NCBI GenBank assembly: GCA_965199865.1
Contig: CBDATU010000005.1
Span: 319,552-383,551, forward strand
DNA length: 64,000 nt
Reading direction: 5' to 3'
Source: JAPOUP01 sp965199865
GTDB lineage: Bacteria > Pseudomonadota > Alphaproteobacteria > Rhodobacterales > Rhodobacteraceae
Each line of letters begins with the position of its first letter. Position 1 is the stretch's first letter. The notes under the pieces were generated by a model. It saw nothing but the letters and a program-made list of their open reading frames with translations. It searched no databases and was not told the DNA's origin. Shown here piece by piece: positions 18,406-28,094 of this stretch. The position numbers and the translations under genes are program-made.

Positions 18406-20967
18406 TCAGTGGACCACCTTCAGACCCACGAACAACGTTCGCCCGCGGGTAGCTTCCCATTCCAGCACCGGGGCGTCGTCACGAGCCAGATTTCTCACCG
18501 GCTCGCGGTTGCCGACATTCAGTACGCCACCCGTTAACACCAACCCCTCCTGCCCGAATGCCTCACTCCATTCCACGACCAGATCGTGGCTGACCCAACT
18601 CCCGTACCGAGCATAGTCGTTGTTCACTCCGGAGCGAGCGAGAATATTCCAGATTGCGGTCACCTCACCGCGCCGGATGCTGGTGGAAAGATGCAGGCGG
18701 TTTCGCGGCCTGGACCGTACGTCTGGTTCACCCCCGACCCGGTAGTCGAATTCGATGTCATGCGACCAATAGGCTTCCAGCCCAAGCTCGCCCAAGGAGC
18801 TTTCCCGAGTCATGTGAGCACGGAAGTCGAGCCCTGACGCCTGGATCTCCCCGCTGTTGGAATACCCGCCAACGATCGTGTCGACGATGCGACCTTGCTC
18901 CGTGACAGACACGCCAGGCGGCAGCGGGTGTCCCGCCAAACGGAAATCAACGATGCGCTGCGTGCTCAACAGATCCGTCAGATCCGAGACACTGAACCTG
19001 AACCAGTCAAGACTGAGCGAGAACGGGTCCAGATCCGCCAGAACACCGGCGCTGAAACGCTGCGAACGATCCGGCTCAAGCTCTGGATTCCCGCCATAGG
19101 TACGTGTGACTCTCCGGCAGTCGTCCTCACTAAAGCATGCTAGTGGACGGCGCACAAACGGCGTGTAGTGCAGATGTCCGAGGAATGGAGGGCGGGAACT
19201 CTCACCCCAGGAGGCACGTAACGCGAACTGCGGATTGATGCGGCCCAGACCGGTGACTCCATAGGAGAAGGTATCCCCCACATCGTCATGCTTGTCCCAG
19301 CGGGCGTTGGCCAGAACATCCCAGTCGTCACCTATCGAGACCAGAATCTCACCGAAGGCCGATAGGATATCGCGCTTCCCGGTCGAAGAACCGTCTCCAT
19401 CCAGGTAGAGGTCTTCATGTGAGACGGGACGGTTGTCGGCGTTGCGATAGTCATAGACGTCCCCCCAATCCTCCCGATCCGCCTCGAGACCTGCCGCCCA
19501 GCGGATCTGGTGACTCTCGCCCGTCATGGGCACTTTGCCACCAAGGGACAGCCCTGCAGTCTTACGGGTCGTTTTCCACTCCCAGTTCTTGGTCATCGAA
19601 GTGTTGTGGATGGCTTCCAGGTGGTTCGGGTCCTGTGAGAATGGGTTGTCAAGCAGGTAGTGGCCGTCCTTGATCTCGTTCACGATTTCATCACCGATGT
19701 GAGGACCATCCACACTGTCGAAACCGTAGTCGTGATAACGGGTATAGGCACGAAAGGCAGGTCCGCCGTCGAAGCGACCCTGGAGAGCGAAGAAGAACTC
19801 ATGCTCTGTGGTGTCATACAGCTGATCAAAATTGCCGTGGCCGACAAAACGGTGATCGACATCCAGTGTGCCATCGAAATTTTCCGGGAAGCTCGGGTAT
19901 CGCTTCCGTATTTCACTTATGAGCTGCGGTGACGGCATGATGGAAAGACTGTGATCAGGTGGCGCTGCCCGAGAAACGATCCTTTCGCGGGTGCTTCTGG
20001 CATCGACATGGGCAGTCAGGTCTTCACCCAGCGAGATATCCGCATTGGCAAACAAAGTTTCACGCCTGACACGATCGCGCTGCCAGTCGAAATCTGCCAC
20101 GCTGAAACCGCAGCCCTCACCTTCCAATCCGTATGGATCGCGGAGTGGGCCGGCATAACCGCTATCAGAGCTGCAATCTCCGAGATACCCAGCCTCGGTT
20201 CCGCCCGGAAAATATACGGTGTTGCCGACGACCGAGACACCCTCGGTATCAGCAAACGATCCGCCGGGCGTCCAGCGCGTACGACTGTAGTCTCGATCCG
20301 CATCACGGATCTCCTGCCGCCGGAAGCTTTCGGCACCGACAGTCAAATGAACCGATTCTGTACCGCCGCCCCACAACAGGCTTGCGTGCTCGCTGTCAGC
20401 ACCCCCCAAGGTTGGGCGGCTCGCGTGGACCTGTGCCTCGACACCACTCGCTCCACGCCTCGTCACAATGTTGATCGCGCCGGCGAAAGCGTCTCCACCA
20501 TGGACACCTCCGGCACCGGCACCCAGAATCTCGATGCGCTCCACCGCCGAGACAGGAAACAGGTTGAGCCCGTCTGTGCTCATCGCGCTGGACATACGCC
20601 GCCCATCAACCAGGATCACGGTCCTTCCCCACCCAAAGCCCGTGCTCCTGCCGAGGAAGAACGCCGATTGGAGACCGAAAGCGTTATACAGCGCCCGGTT
20701 ATAGAGCAGTTCCTGCAGGTTACGGATTCCGGAGCGTTCGATATCCTGTCGGTCGATGATCGCGACCGGCATAAGTTGCTGACTCGCCATGTCCGGAATG
20801 TGACTAACAACCGATGGGTTGCCCACATCCGCGGTCCTGTCCGCATCCGCCGCCCTAGAAGCGACTGCCCCCAGGATTACCGCTAACGCGGCCGCGACCA
20901 GAACGGCGCGAAGGTCATTGCATCGCGCCGCACCAATTATTCCATACTTCCTACGCCAGTCACTCAC
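18406..20967 (-). CDS. TonB-dependent outer-membrane receptor
   Basis: An 853-residue ligand-gated beta-barrel. A signal-anchor-like N terminus (VLVAAALAVILGAVASRA, about residues 22-39) is followed by a plug domain. Plug features are PVAIIDRQDIERSGIRNLQELL, LVDGRRM, PVSAVERIEILGAGAGG and GAINIVTRRG. A barrel of alternating strands ends in the aromatic-poor C terminus RTLFVGLKVVH. The plug resembles the iron-siderophore and vitamin B12 receptor class; the substrate is unknown. A TonB box is not clearly recognisable. No transport partners are adjacent. TonB receptors are uncommon in many Rhodobacterales, so this may be an acquired gene. Confidence 0.92.
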   Translation of the reverse strand: MSDWRRKYGIIGAARCNDLRAVLVAAALAVILGAVASRAADADRTADVGNPSVVSHIPDMASQQLMPVAIIDRQDIERSGIRNLQELLYNRALYNAFGLQSAFFLGRSTGFGWGRTVILVDGRRMSSAMSTDGLNLFPVSAVERIEILGAGAGGVHGGDAFAGAINIVTRRGASGVEAQVHASRPTLGGADSEHASLLWGGGTESVHLTVGAESFRRQEIRDADRDYSRTRWTPGGSFADTEGVSVVGNTVYFPGGTEAGYLGDCSSDSGYAGPLRDPYGLEGEGCGFSVADFDWQRDRVRRETLFANADISLGEDLTAHVDARSTRERIVSRAAPPDHSLSIMPSPQLISEIRKRYPSFPENFDGTLDVDHRFVGHGNFDQLYDTTEHEFFFALQGRFDGGPAFRAYTRYHDYGFDSVDGPHIGDEIVNEIKDGHYLLDNPFSQDPNHLEAIHNTSMTKNWEWKTTRKTAGLSLGGKVPMTGESHQIRWAAGLEADREDWGDVYDYRNADNRPVSHEDLYLDGDGSSTGKRDILSAFGEILVSIGDDWDVLANARWDKHDDVGDTFSYGVTGLGRINPQFALRASWGESSRPPFLGHLHYTPFVRRPLACFSEDDCRRVTRTYGGNPELEPDRSQRFSAGVLADLDPFSLSLDWFRFSVSDLTDLLSTQRIVDFRLAGHPLPPGVSVTEQGRIVDTIVGGYSNSGEIQASGLDFRAHMTRESSLGELGLEAYWSHDIEFDYRVGGEPDVRSRPRNRLHLSTSIRRGEVTAIWNILARSGVNNDYARYGSWVSHDLVVEWSEAFGQEGLVLTGGVLNVGNREPVRNLARDDAPVLEWEATRGRTLFVGLKVVH

Positions 20968-21681
20968 CCCCGCACCCCCTGTTTAGCAAGCCAAATCACC
21001 GGATCTGTCGATCAACATCGGGATTAGGTCGGTAGAGCTTCAAACAGTATACTCTTTCCCAACAAAGAAATCAACTGAGAGATTCAGCGCGATGCGCCCG
21101 AAAACTCCGCATCAGGTTTCAGCATTAGGGAGTTGCTCTTGCCTTGTTTGCTCTTCGGTCGAGAATCTTGGTACCGACACTTCCCTAAGTGAAGCGGAGC
21201 GCTGCTGCGTAAGCAACGCTTCGACTGTTGCTTGCCAACAGGCCAACGGCAACGAACGCCAAAGGGACTGTCACGTGAATGTGTGACCCAACTGGAGGCA
21301 CCAGAGCACAGCGGCTCCGGGAAATCGGCTGGACATTTGATGACACCGCAATCTTCCGTCAGCCGCGCTGGCGGCGGTGAGGCGCAGATCAGCCTCGACG
21401 GAATCCAGATTGAGACGGATATAGGCAGATGGATTGGCGGTTCATTTCCCACCTGCACTCGACAGTACGACACTCGGCCCATTCCCTACCCAGGCACCTC
21501 CCTCGCTGCGGAAAAGGCCGCTCGCTACGCTGCGGAGTGAAGGTCAGGAAGAATCTTCTGGTCCACGCCCGATTGGCGATGCCGGTTGACCTGCGTCTCC
21601 AATGAGGCAACCATATTTGCCGAGCCGAGTGCAGGAATTGCAGCCAGGTTCATAGACCGCCTTGCAGGAAGGGAGTTTTCC
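20968..21681. other. Long intergenic region upstream of two divergent genes
   Basis: About 710 bases that should hold promoters for the TonB receptor (leftward) and the acyl-CoA dehydrogenase (rightward). No frame in it has recognisable features, and I see no clear Fur-type box before the receptor. Confidence 0.5.
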
Positions 21682-23460
21682 ATGGCTGGATATTCCGCAC
21701 CAATCCGGGACATGCAGTATCTGCTGCATGAATTGCTGAACGTCTGCGAATCCGACATTCCCGGGTACAGAGAACTGGACCGCGAATTTACCGGTGCAGT
21801 CCTGGGCGAAGCCGCGAAGCTCGCAGAGCAGGTGCTCCAGCCCCTGAACAAAGTCGGTGACGAACAGGGCTGTTCCATTGAAAGCGGCATGGTTTGTACC
21901 CCCGAAGGCTTTCGGGAAGCATATGAGCAGATGCGTGAAGGTGGCTGGATGGGCCTCGACATGAATCCGGAGTTTGGAGGTCAGGGCCTGCCGGGACTGA
22001 TGGGAATTGCAGTAAGTGAAATGTTCGTTTCGGCGAACATGGCGCTGAACATGTACCAGGGATTGACCCATGGTGCGGCCTCCGCCATCCACGCGCATGG
22101 GTCCGAACGGCAGAAGGCCACCTATCTGCCCAACATGATCGAAGGCCGCTGGTCGGGTACGATGAACCTGACAGAACCCCAATGCGGCACCGACCTTGGG
22201 CTGATCCGGACCAGGGCAGAAGCTCAGGGCAACGGCGCTTACCGCATCACCGGCCAGAAAATCTGGATATCCGCTGGTGAGCACGACCTCACCGAAAACA
22301 TAATTCATCTGGTTCTCGCAAAAATCCCGAACGGCCCTGATGGGATCAAGGGCATTTCCCTATTCATCGTGCCGAAATTCCTGATCGAAGACGACGGCTC
22401 TCTCGGGGAGCGGAACAGGGTGCACTGCTCTGGCCTCGAGTCAAAGATGGGAATCCATGGCAATGCCACATGTGTCATGAATTATGATGGCGCGACCGGA
22501 TATCTGGTTGGCGAAGAGCATCGGGGGATGCGCGCCATGTTCACGATGATGAACGAGGCGCGGCTTGGAGTGGGCCTCCAGGGTTACGCTCAAGCTGCGA
22601 TTGCCTACCAGAACGCGGTTGGATTCGCCCTGGAACGTCTGCAGGGCCGCGACGTCACTGGCCCCAGGAATCCTGAGGGCCCTGCTGATCCAATAGTCGT
22701 GCATCCAGACGTTCGGCGAAATCTGATGATGCAGAAAAGCTTCGTCGAAGGTGCGCGGGCAGCCGCTTTCTGGGTGGCACAGATGATTGACAGGGCAAAT
22801 CACCTTAACGACGCGCACGCTGAGGAGGTGGTTTCGCTACTGACTCCAGTCATCAAGGGCTTCCTGACCGACAAGGGCTTTGAAACCACAGTGCTGGCCC
22901 AGCAGACGCTTGGAGGAGCGGGGTTCACCCGTGAATGGGGGCTGGAGCAGTTCGTGCGGGATGCGAGAATAACGATGGTGTACGAAGGTACCAACGGTGT
23001 GCAGGCGCTTGATCTCGTAGGCAGGAAACTTCCGCAGAACGATGGAAGAGCGGTCATGGCGTTCTTCGGGATGCTGATGTCCTTCATCAAGGAGAACGAA
23101 ACCGACGGCAGCCTGAAGGAGGAATTCCTCCACCCACTAAAGGCCGCTTCAAAGGATCTGAGGGCCGCTGGTAGGTATTTGATGGAAGAAGGCGTCAAGG
23201 ATCCCAACAGCGCGCTGAGCGGCTCCTACGACTTCATGCACTTGTTCGGCCATGTCTGCCTTGGGTTCATGTGGGCGCGGATGGCCAAGGTATCATCAGA
23301 TGCGCTCAGAACCGGCAACGTAGACGAGGCGTTCCATCGCGCCAAGCTGGTGACAGGCCGATTCTATATGGCCCGCCAGCTTCCGGCGACCGCAACGCAT
23401 CTGGCTCGCATCCAATCCGGTGCCGCGCCGGTAATGGAACTTGACCCAATGGAATTCTGA
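21682..23460 (+). CDS. Acyl-CoA dehydrogenase, long C-terminal-domain class (DmdC/AcdA-like)
   Basis: FAD-dependent oxidation of an acyl-CoA to the enoyl-CoA. The 592-residue length with an extra C-terminal domain, and the N terminus YSAPIRDMQYLLHELLNV, match the class containing 3-methylmercaptopropionyl-CoA dehydrogenase (DmdC). The central motif LTEPQCGTDLGLIRTRA is the FAD/substrate signature, and the catalytic base is E435 in VYEGTNGVQAL. The start at 21682 follows GGAAGGGA; the upstream in-frame ATG lacks homology. A role in DMSP breakdown is possible, but many members act on other substrates. It precedes a second, smaller dehydrogenase by about 370 bases on the same strand. Confidence 0.9.
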   Translation: MAGYSAPIRDMQYLLHELLNVCESDIPGYRELDREFTGAVLGEAAKLAEQVLQPLNKVGDEQGCSIESGMVCTPEGFREAYEQMREGGWMGLDMNPEFGGQGLPGLMGIAVSEMFVSANMALNMYQGLTHGAASAIHAHGSERQKATYLPNMIEGRWSGTMNLTEPQCGTDLGLIRTRAEAQGNGAYRITGQKIWISAGEHDLTENIIHLVLAKIPNGPDGIKGISLFIVPKFLIEDDGSLGERNRVHCSGLESKMGIHGNATCVMNYDGATGYLVGEEHRGMRAMFTMMNEARLGVGLQGYAQAAIAYQNAVGFALERLQGRDVTGPRNPEGPADPIVVHPDVRRNLMMQKSFVEGARAAAFWVAQMIDRANHLNDAHAEEVVSLLTPVIKGFLTDKGFETTVLAQQTLGGAGFTREWGLEQFVRDARITMVYEGTNGVQALDLVGRKLPQNDGRAVMAFFGMLMSFIKENETDGSLKEEFLHPLKAASKDLRAAGRYLMEEGVKDPNSALSGSYDFMHLFGHVCLGFMWARMAKVSSDALRTGNVDEAFHRAKLVTGRFYMARQLPATATHLARIQSGAAPVMELDPMEF

Positions 23461-23828
23461 GATCTGATGTCCAAGACGATTCTCCAGAACCAGTTTCCGT
23501 TGAGCATCGAAGTACTGCTTTAGGCAACCTGGAAACCTGAACGCAACGGCGCCTGGATGGAAATGTGCCAATTCGGATGGTCGTTGTAGACAGATTATGC
23601 CCAAGTGACAGCCTGCACCGGATTGGGAACGAATCCGGCGTTTCACCCATAGAAAAGGTGGTGCGGTCGGCTGAATCCGCCCCCCACGACAGGAGCACGG
23701 TCACCACACAGGGCGCAAAGCCTCTTTCGCTCGGAGCGCTGATTGAGTTACTAACATTCGACTTCCGCCAGACGGCTGCCCCTCAGTGGCTGTAGAATTG
23801 GCGCCTTCTGAATACCTGGGGTTCCACC
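23461..23828. other. Spacer between two acyl-CoA dehydrogenase genes
   Basis: About 370 bases with no credible gene. Its length argues that the second dehydrogenase has its own promoter. Confidence 0.5.
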
Positions 23829-24995
23829 ATGCACGATTTGCCCACCACAACCTGGATGACCGATGACCACAGGATGCTGGCCGATCTCACGCGCCGCTTC
23901 ATCGAAACCGAATGGGCCCAACACTTCGACCGATGGCGCAGGCAGGGAGAGATGGATCGGTCAATTTGGCAACAGGCCGGCGAACTAGGTCTGCTCTGCC
24001 CAAGCGTCCCTGAGGAGTATGGCGGCGCTGGTGGGGACTTTGGCCATGAGGCGGTTATCTTTCTGGAAGGCGGACGTGCGAACCTCGCCTCGTGGGGAAA
24101 TGGGATTCACTCTGGAATAGTTGCGCATTACATTCTTTCCTACGGCACCGAAGAACAGAAGAAACGCTGGCTGCCAAGGATGGCGACAGGCGAACTGGTC
24201 GGTGCCCTGGCCATGACCGAGCCTTCCGGAGGATCGGATGTTCAGGGAATCAGGACCAGAGCGGTTCGCGACGGAAATGCGTACAGGCTGACCGGACAGA
24301 AGACGTTCATTACCAATGGTCAGCATGCGGACCTGATTGTGGTTGCCGCAAAGACCGATCCAGACGAGAAAGCGCGTGGTATCTCCTTGGTCGTCGTCGA
24401 AACGAAAGGCGCTGACGGTTTCGAACGTGGACGAAACCTCGAAAAGATCGGCTGCCATGCGGCGGACACGTCGGAGCTATTCTTCGACAACGTCGAAATT
24501 GCTCCTGAACACATTCTAGGCGGACAGGAAGGTCAGGGCTTCTACCAGATGATGCAGCAGCTCCCGCAGGAAAGGCTGATAATCGGATGCGGTGCCGTTG
24601 GTGCGATGGAGGGCGCGGTGGAACGCACGATCGCCTATGCACGGGAGAGAGAAGCCTTTGGCGGACCCATCATGGAATTCCAGAACACACGCTTCAAACT
24701 GGCTGAATGCCTCACCAAAACCACGGTGGCAAGGACCTTCCTTGACCAGTGCATCGCTGAACATCTTCAGGGTCGCCTGACCGTCGAGAAAGCTGCCATG
24801 GCAAAGTACTGGCTGACGGATACCCAAGGCGAGGTGCTGGATGAGTGCGTTCAATTGCACGGCGGCTACGGTTACATGCAGGAATACGCCGTGGCCGAAA
24901 TGTGGGCGGATGCAAGGGTGCAACGCATCTATGGCGGAACGAATGAGATAATGAAGGAACTGATCTCAAGGAGCTTTGCAAACACCGAGACATGA
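23829..24995 (+). CDS. Acyl-CoA dehydrogenase (isovaleryl/long-chain type active site)
   Basis: A 388-residue flavoprotein of normal length. FAD and substrate motifs AMTEPSGGSDVQGIRTRA (residues 128-145) and LHGGYGYMQEY are present. The usual catalytic glutamate of the YEGT loop is glycine here (IYGGTNEIMKE). Instead E248 in PQERLIIG sits where isovaleryl- and long-chain acyl-CoA dehydrogenases carry their base. It should donate electrons to ETF. Substrate unknown; the active-site type favours branched or long acyl chains. Confidence 0.92.
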   Translation: MHDLPTTTWMTDDHRMLADLTRRFIETEWAQHFDRWRRQGEMDRSIWQQAGELGLLCPSVPEEYGGAGGDFGHEAVIFLEGGRANLASWGNGIHSGIVAHYILSYGTEEQKKRWLPRMATGELVGALAMTEPSGGSDVQGIRTRAVRDGNAYRLTGQKTFITNGQHADLIVVAAKTDPDEKARGISLVVVETKGADGFERGRNLEKIGCHAADTSELFFDNVEIAPEHILGGQEGQGFYQMMQQLPQERLIIGCGAVGAMEGAVERTIAYAREREAFGGPIMEFQNTRFKLAECLTKTTVARTFLDQCIAEHLQGRLTVEKAAMAKYWLTDTQGEVLDECVQLHGGYGYMQEYAVAEMWADARVQRIYGGTNEIMKELISRSFANTET

Positions 24996-25004
24996 ACAGG
25001 AGCC

Positions 25005-25026
25005 GCTCTGGGCTGAAACCCAGAGC
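25005..25026. terminator. Possible terminator hairpin after the acyl-CoA dehydrogenase
   Basis: Stem GCTCTGGG / CCCAGAGC with a six-base loop, ten bases past the stop codon. There is no strong T tract, so termination efficiency is uncertain. Confidence 0.4.
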
Positions 25027-25394
25027 CGCTTGGATTGCTGCGCATCCCGCGCTGTTTGACTGCGTCCAGGACTATGCGGAAGTACGGGCTAGACGCTTGA
25101 GAATCCTCACCAAACTCGAAACGCCGCATTCTCCCGCCCATTTGGGTGTCGGCTGGTCAGATAGCGGAGTCAAGGTCCATGGAGCCGACCAGCCTGAACA
25201 GAGAGAAGCGTGACGCGCATTCACCCGCACGAGCAGAGAAGCCCTGGAAGTTCCGGGAACACCAGTTCAGAATCGAGATATAGCCCGGGGCGAGACGGGA
25301 GCTATCTCAGCGGGGCGGTTCACACCGCAATGCGGCAAACCCGGGTATTCAGATCTTCGAACAGTACATTCAGCACCGTGAGAACCAACGGCTG
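25027..25394. other. Intergenic stretch without recognisable gene
   Basis: Roughly 370 bases between the dehydrogenase and the decayed toxin gene. No supported gene, RNA or repeat. Confidence 0.5.
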
Positions 25395-25634
25395 CTATTC
25401 CTTCAGACGGTTGCAGACGGTAGGCATGAGGACAATCGGGATCGGCAGCGCATCCGGTTTCGATTGATGCTTGATGCCGCAATCAACGGTAACGAACGCA
25501 TCGAAATCTTCTCTGGCAGCCAGCGACAGCAGCAGTCCGTTCGCCCTACCCTCCCAATCCGTTTCCTGAACCGTACGTAGCTTGAGGGATGCAGCGAGCC
25601 GCTTCAGCAAGGAGTTGTCAAGCAGCAGCTTCAT
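25395..25634 (-). CDS. DUF5615-type PIN-like putative toxin, short
   Basis: A 79-residue protein starting at 25634. The family pattern is MKLLLDNSLLKRL at the N terminus, WEGRANGLLLSLAAREDFDAFVTVD in the middle and the closing CNRLKE. DUF5615 proteins are PIN-like and usually pair with a DUF433 partner as toxin-antitoxin or related modules; typical lengths are about 100-120 residues, so the C terminus may be lost. The conserved early acidic residue D6 is kept, but the next residue is N rather than the common E. It overlaps the 3' end of the broken DUF433 gene. Probably a non-functional remnant. Confidence 0.65.
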   Translation of the reverse strand: MKLLLDNSLLKRLAASLKLRTVQETDWEGRANGLLLSLAAREDFDAFVTVDCGIKHQSKPDALPIPIVLMPTVCNRLKE

Positions 25635-25841
25635 CGCCGCCGGACACCAGCATCGTTTTGGCCAGTCCCAGAAGCGCCACGGCCTGGCTCCGCGATACCG
25701 TTGGGTAGTCCACCCAAAAGTCGTCGAGCGGTCGCCAGCTTCCAGATGCTCCATCAGAATGCGTACTGGAACCCTAGTTCCTGCAAATAACGGACACCCG
25801 CCAAGGATATTCGGATCCCGTTCGATCAACCAATCAGTCAT
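25618..25841 (-). pseudogene. DUF433 antitoxin-like gene, frameshifted
   Basis: Starts at the ATG at 25841 with WLIERDPNILGGCPLFAG and TRVPVRILMEHLEAGD, a clear DUF433 winged-helix signature (residues about 3-40). Right after LEAGD the frame is lost. Read with one base added near 25725, it continues DDFWVDYPTVSRSQAVALL and ends at the TGA at 25618-25620, just inside the toxin gene. That overlap is the normal arrangement for the pair. In the present sequence the frame instead runs through into the toxin start, giving a nonsense fusion. Confidence 0.72.
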
Positions 25842-26203
25842 CCACTTCTCCCCGACTGGAGGGTTTCGAGATCTCAGCCACGTTGTGCCGAATGGCGTGC
25901 TGAAAATACCCGACCTGTTGATCATAGTGGTGCTGGAGCGGGCTGTGCAATCCAGCGTTTTGGGAGATTCGCACGACGTGACTGGCGCAGGCAGTTCGGT
26001 TAAGTGGCCCCTCCTGCGCTTAGCATCCCGTTCAAGCTGGTCGGCAAACGCTCCGCGGCACTGGATCGCCGCGCCTTTCGGCACGAAACCTGAATTCAAG
26101 GGATGAAACTGTCCTCCGATCGCCTCCTTGCATCCGCTCCGAAAGTGCCAGACCCTGCCCTTCGGAGCGGAAGTGCAGAGCTGAAAGAATTGAGGACAGC
26201 TGA
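25842..26203. other. Intergenic stretch upstream of the broken nuclease-like gene
   Basis: About 360 bases. The minus-strand open frame here is only an extension of the DUF433 frame with no family features. Promoters for both flanking modules are expected but not identified. Confidence 0.45.
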
Positions 26204-26501
26204 ATGAGCACCAAAGAAGACATCCTTGAACAGATCGTCGAAGATTATCTTATCCATCTTGGCTATTTTGTGCAGCATAATCTCAAATTCCGTCCGCGCC
26301 AGAATCACCCCGACTTTGTGAAAAAGCAGGACTCAAACCATAGTGACATAGACGTCATTGGCTACCATCCGAAACGTTCAGGAAATGAAAAAGTACTCGC
26401 TGTCAGCTGCAAAAGCTGGCAAAGCGGTTTTAATCCGGCCTCAACCATTGAGGCCATCAAAAACGGCAGGAAAATCGCTGGTCGTGAGGCATGGAAGGGC
26501 T

Positions 26502-26509
26502 TTCGAGAA
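26502..26509 (+). repeat. Target-site duplication, left copy (TTCGAGAA)
   Basis: Eight bases immediately left of the IS. The identical copy is at 27784-27791. Eight-bp duplications are typical of the IS1595 family. Confidence 0.92.
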
Positions 26510-26530
26510 GGCTCTTTAGAAAATTTGTAG
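26510..26530 (+). repeat. IS1595-type terminal inverted repeat, left end
   Basis: Pairs with the right end at 27763-27783 (18 of 21 positions). Confidence 0.88.
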
Positions 26531-26628
26531 TGCGATCTGGCTGAATTTCGGCAACACATTGCGAAAAAACGGAATTTTTCCGAAATAATCCGCCCGAAGG
26601 CCTTGCGTCTGCGATCATAGTTCGCTAT

Positions 26629-27584
26629 ATGTTCTCCATGATCTCGATAAAGAACCTCATCGCCTCGTTCAGTAGCGCCGAAAGGCGGGAAATGAAGCGG
26701 ACGCTTCTCGCCGAGCCCTCCGAAGCCGATGCCGGAGAGCCGCCGGACCCGTCGAAATGCCCGCACTGCGGTCACGCGGACATCCGCAGGAACGGGTCGG
26801 TCCGCGGAAAGCGGCGGTTCAGGTGCCGGAGCTGTGGGCGCACCTTCTCCGCCAGGACGGGGACGGTCCGCCACTACTCCCACAAGGACGATCCGACCTG
26901 GGCGCTCTACATAAAGCTGATGTTCCAGGGCCTGTCGCTGCCGGTCATCGTGAAGAGGATGGACATCAGCCTGCCGACGGCTTTCGCCTGGCGTCACAAG
27001 GTTCTCAACGCCTTGAGCCGCATGCCCGGGCCAAGGCTCTCCGGCGTCGTCGAGGCCGACGAGACGTATTTCAGGCTGTCCTTCAAGGGGCAGCGCGGGG
27101 ACCTTCCCCGGCCCGCCCGGAAGCGTGGCCGGAAGTCGAAAAAGCGCGGGATATCAAAGGAAAAGGTCCGCCTCCTCACCGCCACCGACAGGCAGCGGGG
27201 CACCTGCCTGCGTTCCGCCTGCCTCGGGCGCATGTCGGTGGACGACCTCCGACGCCTGTTGAGCGACCCCGTCGACCGGAGGGCTCCGTCCTGGTCACCG
27301 ACGCCCATCAGGCCTACGCCGCGCTGGCGGCGGAGCGCGGGACGTCGCACACGGAGCTTAAGGGCGGCAGGGGGGAGGGCTCCCTCCACATCCAGACGGT
27401 GAACAGCCTCCACAGCCACCTGAAGGGATGGATCCGCCGCTTCAACGGCGTGGCGACGAAATACCTGGACCACTATCTTCTCTTCTTCCAGCGCCGCGGG
27501 GCCGACCCGTACCCGGTGATGACCGCGCAGGGGTGCTGGGCCAGCGCCCGCAGCCTGCGGCGGAGGCCGATGGCGCTCACCTGA
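26629..27584 (+). pseudogene. IS1595-type transposase, frameshifted
   Basis: The N-terminal zinc ribbon has C44, C47, C66 and C69 (CPHCG ... CRSCG), followed by a helix-turn-helix (LSLPVIVKRMDIS) and the first catalytic aspartate in VVEADETYF (D144). Around 27265-27285 the frame shifts. The remainder is read in the third frame as EGSVLVTDAHQAY, with the second aspartate, and NSLHSHLKGWIRRFNGVATK, ending at 27584. The region where many DDE enzymes have glutamate shows an Asn/His-rich segment instead. Intact length would be about 318 residues. Programmed frameshifting is not usual in this family, so inactivation or a sequencing error is likely. Confidence 0.82.
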
Positions 27585-28094
27585 CGGATCCTGAAGCAGG
27601 CCACGCGGCGGCCCCGTCCGGGTCGCCCGAAGCGCTGCCCGCCAGTCGTTCTCCAGCCTCCCGAACCGCCGGATCCGCGCCTGCGGACACCCCGAACCGC
27701 CTCCGAAGCGGGTTCGGCGGCATGCACGCCACCGAAAACCGCGCCGCGGAGCCCTCCGTTCGCTACGAATTATCAAAAGAGCCTTCGAGAACTGTGCAGC
27801 CCCAAGTGGTCTGAAGCATTTATTCGTGAGATTGAAGAAGCGACCGGAACCCGGGAATTTATCTACATCACGGCAGTATCAAAAGTTCGGGGGGACAGGT
27901 CCAAATGGGAAGAGCATCTGCCGTTTCAGGAAGCGCTCGAAGGCAATCCATTGCAAATACTCACCTTCAAGGAAATGGTTCTTGAAATTCAGAAATCACT
28001 TTCAACTACTCTTGCGGCAACCGAGGTTGGCAGGATGCTGCAAATTTTCCGGGCGGCGGACATTCAGGTCAGACCTGACAAATTAGGATTCTGA

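Larger units (their letters stand above)
26510..27783 (+). mobile_element. IS1595-family insertion sequence (1,274 bp)
   Basis: Bounded by 21-bp inverted repeats with 18 matches (left starts GGCTCTTTAGAAAATTTGTA, right reverse-complement starts GGCTCTTTTGATAATTCGTA) and flanked by 8-bp direct repeats TTCGAGAA. It carries one transposase gene reading rightward, which is frameshifted. The target is a nuclease-like gene in the same orientation. Exact excision would restore that gene, so the insertion is probably not ancient. Confidence 0.92.
26204..28094 (+). pseudogene. Nuclease-like (PD-(D/E)xK-type) hypothetical gene split by an IS element
   Basis: The 5' part (26204-26509, 102 codons) begins after a GAGGA site and includes NHSDIDVIGYHP and EKVLAVSCKSWQ, a spacing (D..D-x-D, then C-K) like restriction-endonuclease-fold proteins. 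The IS enters after WKGFRE. Removing the IS and one 8-bp target copy joins it in frame to 27792-28094. That part continues LCSPKWSEAFIREIEEA and later FIYITAVSKVRGDRSKW, ending at TGA 28092-28094. The restored protein is 202 residues. Its family is a hypothetical one I cannot name, and a nuclease role is inferred only from the D/ID/K pattern. It may have been a defence or repair gene. Confidence 0.8.

Noticed and set aside
18014..18616. 200-codon plus-strand frame after mcrC
   Set aside because: Starts inside mcrC, ends inside the TonB receptor gene on the other strand, and has low-complexity composition without recognisable motifs.
25395..26099. 234-residue single protein covering the DUF433 and DUF5615 segments
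   Set aside because: The apparent fusion is an artefact of the frameshift. The middle stretch is out of frame, and a base correction restores two overlapping genes.
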